Origin: Akkermansiaceae bacterium
Lineage (GTDB): Bacteria; Verrucomicrobiota; Verrucomicrobiia; Verrucomicrobiales; Akkermansiaceae
Length of the DNA: 7,655 nt
Direction of reading: 5' to 3'
Assembly (NCBI GenBank): GCA_903909905.1
Contig: CAIVXP010000312.1
Span: 1 to 7,655, forward strand
In this document: piece after piece, positions 1 through 5,725 of the stretch
How the letters are laid out: each line of letters opens with the position of its first letter
How positions within the stretch are numbered: the first letter of the stretch is position 1
Position numbers and translations under genes: made by a program
The notes under the pieces: model-generated
Told to the model about the DNA's origin: nothing
Seen by the model: the letters and a program-made list of their open reading frames with translations, nothing else
The model's database searches: none

Positions 1-114
1 CGTCATGTGGCCGAGAAGGCAGCCACGCTGCGCGGTGAATCGCCCGACGAACTTGCGCGTCATACCAACGAAGCCGCCGAACACTTTTTCCGTTTCCGCC
101 CGAAATCTATTTGA
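1..114 (+). CDS. TatD family metal-dependent hydrolase, C-terminal end only
   Basis: The first 37 codons of the window are open in frame 1 and end in TGA at 112-114. The peptide begins RHVAEKAATLRGESPDELAR and continues to an 'AAEHFF' helix. This matches the usual C-terminus of TatD-family hydrolases, where a 'VAEKlAelRGis.eEva..t..NA..lF' stretch follows the last metal-binding Asp of the TIM barrel. Family members are metal-dependent deoxyribonucleases or phosphoesterases, cytoplasmic and single-domain. The catalytic His and Asp residues lie outside the window, so activity cannot be judged. The usual Asn of the final helix ('tanA') is seen here as 'TNEAAEHFF'. The family call rests on about 30 residues. 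The exact paralogue (TatD, YcfH or YjjV type) cannot be told. Confidence 0.72.
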   Translation, partial: RHVAEKAATLRGESPDELARHTNEAAEHFFRFRPKSI

Positions 115-122
115 ATAAACCA

Positions 123-135
123 GCCACCTTGTGGC
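123..135 (+). other. Small stem-loop just after the TatD stop codon
   Basis: A perfect 13-base inverted repeat, GCCAC-CTT-GTGGC, starts 8 bases after the TatD-family stop codon. No clear T-tract follows (only GTTTC), so it is not a canonical Rho-independent terminator. It could protect the 3' end of the mRNA or act as a weak terminator. A hairpin of the same architecture lies at 641-653 after the next gene. Confidence 0.35.
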
Positions 136-191
136 GTTTCAAACTTGTGCGGCAAAGCTCCCGCATCCAGCTCCAAACACCCGCTAACCCC

Positions 192-635
192 ATGATTCCG
201 ATCCGCATTCTCACTCCCGCGCTCTTTGCCGCCACGCTCGTTTCCTGTGGTTCGCGTCGCGCCGACATCTACGACACCCCTACGAGTTCCTACGCCACCA
301 CGGACCAAGCGGCCACCAGCGTCACCGATCCGGCCAGTACCGTTTACGATGCGCCCGCCGCTTACGAAGACAGCGCGATCAGCCCCACGGCATCCAACAC
401 CGTACCTGCTGCACCCATTCCATCTAGCGCACCCGAGCCTGGCACGACGATGACGCCGCCATCTCCACCATCCACCCCATACGGCGCAGCCACCATCCAC
501 ACCGTCGTGGCAGGCGACACGCTTTCGGGCATCAGCTCGAAGTACAATATCCCCGCCGCATCGATACGCCAGGCCAACCGCATGACCAATGATGTGGTCA
601 TTCTTGGCCGCAAGATGGTCATCCCACCCCGATAA
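192..635 (+). CDS. LysM domain lipoprotein
   Basis: Encodes 147 residues. The N-terminus is a lipoprotein signal peptide: a charged/hydrophobic segment (residues 1-18) ending in a lipobox LVSC, with the lipidated Cys at residue 19, so export and membrane anchoring are expected. Residues about 24-100 are low-complexity, rich in Ala, Thr, Ser and Pro, and probably form a disordered linker. Residues about 101-145 form one LysM module ('HTVVAGDTLSGISSKY', 'ILGRKMVIP'), which in this family binds the N-acetylglucosamine-containing glycan of peptidoglycan. No catalytic domain is present, so the likely role is binding or tethering at the cell wall. The frame is open back to a TTG at 111, but the ATG at 192 was chosen because it places the signal peptide at the terminus. 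No Shine-Dalgarno is visible. The gene follows the TatD-family gene by 77 bases and may share its transcript. Confidence 0.85.
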   Translation: MIPIRILTPALFAATLVSCGSRRADIYDTPTSSYATTDQAATSVTDPASTVYDAPAAYEDSAISPTASNTVPAAPIPSSAPEPGTTMTPPSPPSTPYGAATIHTVVAGDTLSGISSKYNIPAASIRQANRMTNDVVILGRKMVIPPR

Positions 636-640
636 ATCCA

Positions 641-653
641 GCCTCCGCGAGGC
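641..653 (+). other. Small stem-loop just after the LysM lipoprotein stop codon
   Basis: GCCTC-CGC-GAGGC is a perfect 5-base stem with a 3-base loop, starting 5 bases after the TAA of the lipoprotein gene. No T-tract follows, so it is not a canonical intrinsic terminator. Its size and placement mirror the stem-loop at 123-135. Confidence 0.35.
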
Positions 654-740
654 ATCCGGGAAATGGGCGTCTGAGGCATTCGCATGCCTGCCCATGCGCC
701 CGCGGATTGGATCGTGAATTGAAATGGCGATGATCCGCAG

Positions 741-774
741 TCATCCGAGGCGCATGATTTGCGGATGAATTTTT
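741..774 (+). terminator. Candidate Rho-independent terminator for the LysM lipoprotein transcript
   Basis: TCATCCG (741-747) pairs with CGGATGA (762-768), leaving a 14-base loop, and the stem is followed by A and five T. The same 3' arm can instead pair with ATCCGCA at 733-739, giving two mutually exclusive stems. The stem is only 7 pairs, the loop is long, and it sits about 105 bases after the stop codon. It is plausible but weak. Confidence 0.33.
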
Positions 775-867
775 CATCGATGCAGTGATCACGCGTTGAG
801 GATTTCATTCACTCGATCACTCTGCGTTCGCTGTCGCTTTGTGCGATCATCATGTTTCTTTTTGCGT

Positions 868-904
868 GCGCGATGAAGCTCGCGCGTCTCATCGCTTCGC
901 GCGC
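868..904. other. GC-rich imperfect inverted repeat (possible structured RNA or binding site)
   Basis: The arms 868-879 and 894-904 pair over 11 positions, mostly G-C with one G-T wobble, and A873 is bulged. The loop is 14 bases. There is no T-run directly after it, so it does not look like an intrinsic terminator, and it lies about 140 bases upstream of the predicted promoter of the next gene. It is the strongest dyad of the non-coding stretch. Its function is unknown. Confidence 0.35.
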
Positions 905-923
905 GACAACGAGTTTGTTTTCG

Positions 924-943
924 ATTGATGTGAGATCATCAAT
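924..943. promoter_or_regulatory. Perfect 7+7 dyad, operator-like
   Basis: ATTGATG-TGAGAT-CATCAAT is an exact inverted repeat of 7 bases per arm with a 6-base centre. Such spacing is typical of binding sites for dimeric helix-turn-helix proteins, though it could equally form a small hairpin. It lies about 100 bases upstream of the predicted promoter at 1046-1074. The binding protein is unknown. Confidence 0.3.
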
Positions 944-1035
944 GCGCGCGCCCTTGTTTTGAATCTACGATCCTCATCGTAATTTCGCGTGCTTGAGGTC
1001 AAAATCGGGCTCGTAAACTTTTCTTAAAAATCTGT

Positions 1036-1065
1036 ACATTTTAACTTGACCGATTTCTTAAATGT
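1036..1065. promoter_or_regulatory. Dyad across the promoter of the BlaI-like gene (candidate autoregulatory operator)
   Basis: ACATTT (1036-1041) and AAATGT (1060-1065) form an exact inverted repeat separated by 18 bases, with TACA at the left outer edge and TGTT at the right. BlaI/MecI repressors are known to bind dyads built on TACA/TGTA half-sites overlapping their own promoters. The site encloses the proposed -35 hexamer at 1046-1051. The position fits autorepression, but that is an inference: the centre is longer and more degenerate than in the staphylococcal operators. Confidence 0.33.
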
Positions 1066-1074
1066 TAGTTTTAT
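1046..1074 (+). promoter_or_regulatory. Probable sigma-70-type promoter for the BlaI/H1-like gene
   Basis: TTGACC (1046-1051, five of six to TTGACA) is followed after 17 bases by TTTTAT (1069-1074, four of six to TATAAT). The surrounding sequence is markedly AT-rich compared with the rest of the window. Transcription would begin around 1080-1085, about 20 bases before the ATG at 1102, placing the small stem-loop 1083-1095 at the very 5' end of the mRNA. Confidence 0.45.
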
Positions 1075-1101
1075 TACCACTAGCAACAAGGTTGCAAACA
1101 C

Positions 1102-1866
<765 letters not shown>

Positions 1867-1946
1867 TCCAATCGTCCAATCGAATCGCCGGAGTGGTCGT
1901 GCCTCATGGGCGACCACCCGCGATTCAGGGATGACGAATTGTCAAC

Positions 1947-1981
1947 GGCGGGAGATCTGCGGATCTCCCGCCTCTTTTTTT
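1947..1981 (+). terminator. Rho-independent terminator of the BlaI/H1-like gene
   Basis: GGCGGGAGATC (1947-1957) pairs perfectly with GATCTCCCGCC (1962-1972) around a TGCG loop, followed by TC and seven T. It has an 11-base-pair GC-rich stem and starts 80 bases after the stop codon. A second weaker dyad (GTGGTCG 1893-1899 with CGACCAC 1911-1917) lies between the stop and the terminator. Confidence 0.92.
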
Positions 1982-2046
1982 GAGAATCGCAAGCAATGAC
2001 ATTTCAACAAGGTCGCCCATTTGTGCTGCGCGATTGATAAAAGAGG

Positions 2047-2076
2047 TTGCCAACGCCGCGGCCACGGTCATACATT
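2047..2076 (+). promoter_or_regulatory. Probable promoter of tRNA-Val
   Basis: TTGCCA (2047-2052, five of six to TTGACA) is followed after 18 bases by TACATT (2071-2076, four of six to TATAAT), then a GC-rich stretch (CACCGCCCCGG) like the discriminators of stable-RNA promoters. Transcription would start around 2083, roughly 17 bases before the mature tRNA. The preceding gene is closed off by the terminator at 1947-1981, so an independent promoter is expected here. Confidence 0.4.
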
Positions 2077-2099
2077 CACCGCCCCGGACGACAAATCTA

Positions 2100-2174
2100 G
2101 CGCGGTTAGCTCAGTGGTAGAGCACCTCCCTGACACGGAGGGGGTCACTGGTTCGAACCCAGTATCGCGCACCA
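2100..2174 (+). tRNA. tRNA-Val (anticodon GAC)
   Basis: A complete cloverleaf of 75 bases including an encoded CCA. The acceptor arms GCGCGGT (2100-2106) and ATCGCGC (2164-2170) pair with one G-T. The D stem is GCTC/GAGC (2109-2112, 2120-2123). The anticodon stem is CCTCC/GGAGG (2125-2129, 2137-2141) around the loop CTGACAC, with anticodon GAC at 2132-2134. The T stem is ACTGG/CCAGT around TTCGAAC. The discriminator base is A2171. GAC reads the valine codons GUC and GUU. Nothing downstream suggests an integrated element using this tRNA as an attachment site. Confidence 0.97.
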
Positions 2175-2290
2175 TTTGTTCTGCTCCAGCGACAAGGGCT
2201 TTTGCCCCAAAGTTCGCCCATCACGCCTATCGTGGTTTTCCTTGCGGCCTGCATGTGCCTGCGGTTTTATTTGGCGTTGAACATTCATTC

Positions 2291-3157
2291 ATGTCCGTGA
2301 CCCGCAGCGCCGTTGATGCAAATGATCCGCCGACTTCGGAGGAGCTTGTGGCTTTGCTGCGTTTGCTTGATGACGACACGCCCGAAGTCCGCGAGCGGGT
2401 GACGCAACGCCTCGCTTTGTGTGGCGGTGATTTGAGTGATTGGCTTGCCTCGGTGCCGCATCAACTATCACCCAAGGAAAAATCCGTTCTCAGCGAAATG
2501 CTCGGATCGGCCCGTCGCGAAATGCTCGAGCGCGAGTGGTCGGTGCCAAGCGGCGGGGCGGCGGGGCTGACTGAGGATTGGGAGGCGCTGGAGTCGATGC
2601 TGCGGCTGATCTCCGATTTCCTGCACGACGGCATCACGATGCGTCAGTCGCTTTCCGACGCGCTGGATTTGTTAGCCGAGGAGGCATGGGAGCATCCGGT
2701 CGTCTCGCCCTGCGATCTGGGAAATTTTCTTTTCGGCAACGAGCGCTTCGTCGCGGACGATGACGGAGAAGCGGATCCGAAAAACCTCGATCTCGCATGT
2801 GTCTTGGCCGAAGGCCATTCCCACTCGCTAGGCCTCTGCATGATTTTTTTGCTCGTCGGCCATCGCATGGAGTTCGATGTCGAGATCGTCGATTATCCTG
2901 GGCGTTTTCTCTGCCGGATTCATGAGGAGGGGCATTCCCTAATCGTCGATTGTGTCGATGGCGGCCAGATTCATTTGCAATCGGCCCTGCTGGTCGATGC
3001 TGAGATCACGCGCGAAGGTCGCGAGCGCTTGCGGGGGAGTGTCGCGCCCGGGAGCCTGTTATGCCATTGGCTCGACGAACTCACCGAGGTGCTGTGCCGT
3101 GTGGGCCGCGACGAGGATTCAGCCCTAATCCAGCGCCTGCGCGACACGCTGGATTGA
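2291..3157 (+). CDS. SirB1/transglutaminase-like protein, divergent
   Basis: Encodes 288 residues. Residues about 14-80 are helical and HEAT-like ('SEELVALLRLLDDDTPEVRERV'). Residues about 95-225 align by eye with the SirB1 family (transglutaminase-like fold): a helical 'LESMLRLISDFL' region, 'LGNFLFGNERF', then 'DPKNLDLACVLAEGHSHSLGL' where family members have 'DPrNsyLn.VLerr.GiPItLal', and 'VDYPGRFLCRI' where they have 'v..PGHFLvR'. The conserved His of that motif is Arg here (residue 205), and the usual 'iDPF.gG' is 'VDCVDGG'. The protein is therefore probably not an active thiol enzyme, consistent with many SirB1-like proteins having no known catalysis. No signal peptide is seen. The ATG at 2291 was chosen because the longer open frame runs back through the tRNA. 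Function is unknown, and the family call is moderate. Confidence 0.72.
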   Translation: MSVTRSAVDANDPPTSEELVALLRLLDDDTPEVRERVTQRLALCGGDLSDWLASVPHQLSPKEKSVLSEMLGSARREMLEREWSVPSGGAAGLTEDWEALESMLRLISDFLHDGITMRQSLSDALDLLAEEAWEHPVVSPCDLGNFLFGNERFVADDDGEADPKNLDLACVLAEGHSHSLGLCMIFLLVGHRMEFDVEIVDYPGRFLCRIHEEGHSLIVDCVDGGQIHLQSALLVDAEITREGRERLRGSVAPGSLLCHWLDELTEVLCRVGRDEDSALIQRLRDTLD

Positions 3158-3283
3158 TCGACATGGCGTCCGGTCCGATTGAAAAAATCGCGAAGTTTTC
3201 GGTTTCCACTCATCCGTGTAATTATGCAATGTGCCTGTGTTCCCTGATGTGAAAGGGCACAGATCACCCAACTCCACAGAGCC

Positions 3284-3769
3284 ATGTCCACCGATCCCTT
3301 GCTTGAATTGCTCCGCCGCAAAGCCCGTTTCACTCATCAGGAACTGGCCGATTTGCTTTCGCTCGACAAAGAGGCAGTAGCCAAGCGTGTGGCGTCCTGG
3401 GAAAAGGACGGTACGATTCTCGGTTACCATGCGGTGATCGATCCCGAGTCGGCTGGCGACACGGCGGTCTCGGCATTCATCGAAGTAAAGGTCACGCCCG
3501 AACGAGGTGGCGGTTTCGATCGTCTGGCCATGCGCATTGCGCGCTTCGATCAGGTGGTTTCGTGTTACCTGGCAAGTGGTGGCTACGATCTGATGGTGGT
3601 CGTCGAGGGCAACGATCTCCGCGATGTTGCCAGTTTCGTTTCTGAAAAACTCAGTTCGCTCGAAGGCGTGCTTTCGACTGCAACGCATTTCCGCCTCAAG
3701 ACCTACAAGGAAAACGGATTCCTTTTTGAGCGCGACACAAGCCCCGAGCGTCTGGCCGTCGCGCCTTGA
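3284..3769 (+). CDS. Lrp/AsnC family transcriptional regulator
   Basis: Encodes 161 residues, the normal length for the family. Residues 1-about 60 are the N-terminal helix-turn-helix ('FTHQELADLLSLDKEAVAKR', then 'WEKDGTILGYHAVIDPE', the usual hinge into the second domain). Residues about 63-148 are the RAM/effector-binding domain: 'SAFIEVKVTPERG', 'VVSCYLASGGYDLMVVVEG', then 'LEGVLSTATHFRLKTYKENG'. Lrp-type proteins form dimers and octamers that respond to amino acids and regulate amino-acid metabolism. The ligand cannot be read from sequence. The gene starts 126 bases after the SirB1-like gene and has no Shine-Dalgarno. An AT-rich stretch around 3217-3225 could hold a -10 element, but I cannot place a matching -35 confidently. 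Its stop codon touches the stop of the convergent glycosyltransferase gene. Confidence 0.9.
   Translation: MSTDPLLELLRRKARFTHQELADLLSLDKEAVAKRVASWEKDGTILGYHAVIDPESAGDTAVSAFIEVKVTPERGGGFDRLAMRIARFDQVVSCYLASGGYDLMVVVEGNDLRDVASFVSEKLSSLEGVLSTATHFRLKTYKENGFLFERDTSPERLAVAP
3730..3764. terminator. Dyad at the convergent gene junction, possible bidirectional terminator (weak)
   Basis: GCGCGAC (3730-3736) and GTCGCGC (3758-3764) are an exact inverted repeat inside the last codons of the Lrp-like gene, just before the stop codons of two convergent genes. It could serve both transcripts, but the loop is 21 bases and neither side has a real T-run (TTGATTATTT on the plus strand), so it is a weak candidate. 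Confidence 0.22.
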
Positions 3770-4753
3770 TTATTTCGTTGCGTCGATCGCGTCGCGAATC
3801 GCTTCCGCCACGCGTGCGGTTACCAATTCGTTCTGGCAGCGCAGATCGAGCGGGCACTTTGCCAGCAGGCAGGGCGCGCACTCGACATGGTGACGCAACA
3901 CCGTGTGGCGCTTGCCCAGCGGACGTTTCCATTGGGGATCATTCGGTCCAAAAAGCACAATGCAGGTCGCGCCAAAGTGCGATGCGAGATGCGGCATGGA
4001 TCCATCGGTGCCGATGAAGAATCGATGATTCATGAACAATGGAAACAGCTCGTGCGCAGCTGCAATGTCTTTGCATTCGATCGCATCGCCCAATGCCTCC
4101 GCCATTCGCGAAGCCAGTTGCCGCCCGGTGTTGGTGCGGATCAACAGAAGCTTCTCGCCAGCATCGATGAGGTCTCGTGCGATCGCCAACCAACGATCGT
4201 GCCGCCACTCGTGGCTGCTGCCAAAGTCGGAGTCCGGGCACAGCAAAATTTGATCGCCGCGTGATGCGGCGGGCGGGACCAGCGGCGCGAAAAATTCCGG
4301 CAGATAACTTTCCACGCCCATTTGCATCGTAGTCTGAAGATAAAATCGCACGCGATGATCCGTCGCCGCTTCGTCGATCGTGATCGCTTGCGTGAGAATT
4401 TTTTTCAGCGACTTGATCGCTGGTCCGATGCGATTGCCAATCTTGGCGAGGCGAGTGGCATCGGCTGCGGCGGAGTCCTCCCACATCAATGCGCTGTGAA
4501 AATTTTTCGCAAAAAGATCTGCGGTAATCGACTTGGCTTTGGCCTTTGGCTCGTGGGTCATGACCTCGAGCCCCGGTATGCTTTGCCAAAATTCGCGCAT
4601 TTCCTCGGCGCAGAGAACAAGCGGATCAAGCCCGGCAGCAATCAATGCACTCACTGATGGCACCGAAAAACACGCCTCATCCCAACGAACGGGAGAGATG
4701 ACGAGCAATGGGCCTTGGCGATCGTGCATGAGGGGATATTTAAATGGAATCAT
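3770..4753 (-). CDS. Glycosyltransferase family 9 (heptosyltransferase-like)
   Basis: Encodes 327 residues, near the usual 320-360 of GT9. The N-terminal Rossmann half begins 'GPLLVISPVRWDEACFSVPS' (residues 14-33), corresponding to 'iLvirp...GD.....P.'. The C-terminal half holds 'QILLCPDSDFGSSHEWRHDRW' (168-188, the sugar-nucleotide region) and 'FFIGTDGSMPHLASHFGATC' with His255, followed by 'IVLFGPNDP' (265-273), the standard GT9 signature where most members read 'DSGPmHLAaA'. A Cys cluster (C292, C295, C300, C306) follows, as in many heptosyltransferases. The family transfers heptose or related sugars from ADP-heptose to lipopolysaccharide core at the inner membrane; the donor and acceptor here are unknown. 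The ATG at 4753 overlaps the upstream gene by 14 bases and has a weak GGGA before it. ATG 4729 (319 residues) is a good alternative. It is probably co-transcribed with the nucleotidyltransferase gene. Confidence 0.85.
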   Translation of the reverse strand: MIPFKYPLMHDRQGPLLVISPVRWDEACFSVPSVSALIAAGLDPLVLCAEEMREFWQSIPGLEVMTHEPKAKAKSITADLFAKNFHSALMWEDSAAADATRLAKIGNRIGPAIKSLKKILTQAITIDEAATDHRVRFYLQTTMQMGVESYLPEFFAPLVPPAASRGDQILLCPDSDFGSSHEWRHDRWLAIARDLIDAGEKLLLIRTNTGRQLASRMAEALGDAIECKDIAAAHELFPLFMNHRFFIGTDGSMPHLASHFGATCIVLFGPNDPQWKRPLGKRHTVLRHHVECAPCLLAKCPLDLRCQNELVTARVAEAIRDAIDATK

Positions 4754-5327
4754 CGTCTTCCCATGCAGGCGCGGCTTCCGCGATCGCTTCGGCCAGCACG
4801 TCAAGGGTGCCATGTTCGCTGCACCAGCGCTCGATGTAGGGCATATCGAGTTTTTTCAAGCCTTGCACGGCGATTACGGCCACGGTGTCATCAAAGTCTT
4901 TGGATCGCTTCGCCCCCTTGCACCAACGAAGCTTTTGCACAATCACATCCTCTGGGGTTGGAAGCCACGCATCCTGCGACAAGAAGGTGAGTTTGTTTCT
5001 GCGGGCAAATCGGCTTTGGTCGTGAGGGTCGTCGCTAAGCTCGAAAAGTTCGATAGTGAATGGGATGGTGGGAATCGTGATGATCTGGCGCCAGGTGCCT
5101 GTCACCATCTCGAAACTGACTTGTGGATCTATTTTGAAAGATTTTGGAAGAACAGCAAACAACCTCTCCCTTTCCGCGGCCACAATGCGCAAAACAATAT
5201 CCGCATCTTTTGTGGCACGGGGCACTCCGTAGCGGTTTGAGGAAAACGAGCCGACGACCATGTATTCCAATCCGAGTCGGTTGAATGCTTCCAAAAGCAA
5301 TATGACTGCTTCCTCACCGTTTTTCAT
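4740..5327 (-). CDS. Nucleotidyltransferase-fold protein of unknown target
   Basis: Encodes 195 residues. Residues about 20-48 carry the polymerase-beta-type nucleotidyltransferase core: 'YMVVGSFSSNRYGVPRATKD' running into DADIVL, with Gly26-Ser27 and the metal-binding pair Asp41 and Asp43. 'FTIELFEL' (90-97) supplies a candidate third acidic residue, Glu93, where most members have Asp ('vDlf'). 'LPTPEDVIVQKLRWCKGAKR' (122-141) and 'DFDDTVAVI' form the conserved C-terminal part seen in uncharacterised bacterial members. Related folds occur in antitoxin/toxin pairs (MNT, AbiEii) and in antibiotic nucleotidyltransferases, but nothing here fixes a substrate. The start overlaps the stop of the upstream small gene by ATGA, implying coupled translation. 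The C-terminus 'AWEDDDSI' overlaps the start of the glycosyltransferase gene. Confidence 0.72.
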   Translation of the reverse strand: MKNGEEAVILLLEAFNRLGLEYMVVGSFSSNRYGVPRATKDADIVLRIVAAERERLFAVLPKSFKIDPQVSFEMVTGTWRQIITIPTIPFTIELFELSDDPHDQSRFARRNKLTFLSQDAWLPTPEDVIVQKLRWCKGAKRSKDFDDTVAVIAVQGLKKLDMPYIERWCSEHGTLDVLAEAIAEAAPAWEDDDSI

Positions 5328-5599
5328 GGGCTTGAACGCATGGGGCGATCCAGTTTGGCAAGACGGGCTAATCTTTTGAGTAAGAGACGGTGAATTTCAT
5401 CTTCCTTCGCATCTGGCTCTTCATCTCTGAGCCCTTCTTTCATGCGTTCGCATACTCCGGCGAAAAGCCGGGGGCCAGCCAATACCCGTTCCTCCTCGGT
5501 CATCCGACGCGCCTGCCTCACTTTCGCCAAATTGGCAAAGCGCGCGTCGCTGGCGATCCGTTCGTCCATGTCGAGAAAACTAGCGAAAATCCGCCTCAT
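5324..5599 (-). CDS. Small helical protein paired with the nucleotidyltransferase
   Basis: Encodes 91 residues, charged and almost certainly all helical, with no signal peptide or membrane segment. The middle, 'ARRMTEEERVLAGPRLFAGV' (30-49) and 'EEPDAKEDEIHRLLLKRLAR' (60-79), matches a pattern I recognise from small uncharacterised bacterial proteins of about 100 residues encoded directly before a nucleotidyltransferase-fold gene ('RRMTpEERl..G.el...........P.ateeEv...l..Rla'). It lacks the R-x4-6-H motif of HEPN toxins, so it is not a standard MNT/HEPN partner. Start options are ATG 5599 (used here) and ATG 5569 (81 residues, beginning MDERIASDAR); neither has a Shine-Dalgarno. Its stop overlaps the next start as ATGA. 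It is divergent from lepA, with 126 bases between the starts. Confidence 0.68.
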   Translation of the reverse strand: MRRIFASFLDMDERIASDARFANLAKVRQARRMTEEERVLAGPRLFAGVCERMKEGLRDEEPDAKEDEIHRLLLKRLARLAKLDRPMRSSP

Positions 5600-5725
5600 T
5601 GCGAGAATTTTGCATTAGCGGCCCTGCGTAGCGTGAACGCATGCCGCTGCGGCCCGGATTTTTCGTGCCATGTCGGCGGATTCCTGCATTCTCTCGCCGC
5701 GCGTCGCCGCATCCATTTTTCTGCC
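5600..5725. other. Divergent promoter region between the small-protein cluster and lepA
   Basis: 126 bases separate two divergent start codons, so both promoters must lie here or inside the neighbouring genes. I cannot place a convincing -35/-10 pair on either strand. A small palindrome, GCCGC-T-GCGGC, sits at 5643-5653 and TGCGT/ACGCA at 5625-5641. The lepA leader just before its ATG is CATCCATTTTTCTGCC and has no Shine-Dalgarno. Confidence 0.4.

Larger units (their letters stand above)
636..1101. other. 466-base non-coding stretch rich in inverted repeats
   Basis: I find no convincing gene here: short ORFs in this stretch have no recognisable family features. It contains several clear dyads: 641-653 (13 bases, right after the lipoprotein stop), 674-689 (AGGCAT/ATGCCT), 733-768 (two alternative stems), 764-778 (GATGAA/TTCATC), 784-821 (AGTGATC/GATCACT), 868-904 (long GC-rich stem with one bulge), 924-943 (ATTGATG/CATCAAT) and 966-981 (TACGAT/ATCGTA). 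GATCA, CATC and GCGCG motifs recur throughout. The right end carries the promoter and dyad of the BlaI-like gene. The middle could encode a structured RNA or a set of protein-binding sites. I do not recognise tmRNA, RNase P RNA, 6S or SRP RNA in it. Confidence 0.5.

Noticed and set aside
111..191. Extension of the LysM lipoprotein to a TTG start at 111
   Set aside because: It would bury the signal peptide and lipobox 27 residues inside the protein and overlap the TatD-family stop; the ATG at 192 gives a normal lipoprotein.
2196..2207. GGGC-TTTT-GCCC hairpin after the tRNA as a terminator
   Set aside because: The stem is only four base pairs and no T-tract follows it.
2021..2290. Upstream extension of the SirB1-like frame to 2021
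   Set aside because: The open frame runs straight through tRNA-Val at 2100-2174; translation of that part gives no family similarity.
2100..2290. tRNA-Val as an attachment site for an integrated element
   Set aside because: No integrase, no repeat of the tRNA 3' end and no foreign gene content appear downstream in the window.
4754..4813. Longer start of the glycosyltransferase at ATG 4813
   Set aside because: It would overlap the nucleotidyltransferase gene by 74 bases and add residues with no GT9 resemblance.
4740..5599. Calling the minus-strand pair an established MNT/HEPN toxin-antitoxin system
   Set aside because: The small protein has no HEPN R-x4-6-H motif and the NTase is longer than minimal MNT antitoxins, so the assignment would be a guess.
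5390..5725. 112-residue N-terminal extension of LepA, open to 5390
   Set aside because: LepA similarity and length fit the ATG at 5726; the upstream part lies opposite the small helical protein and has no family features.
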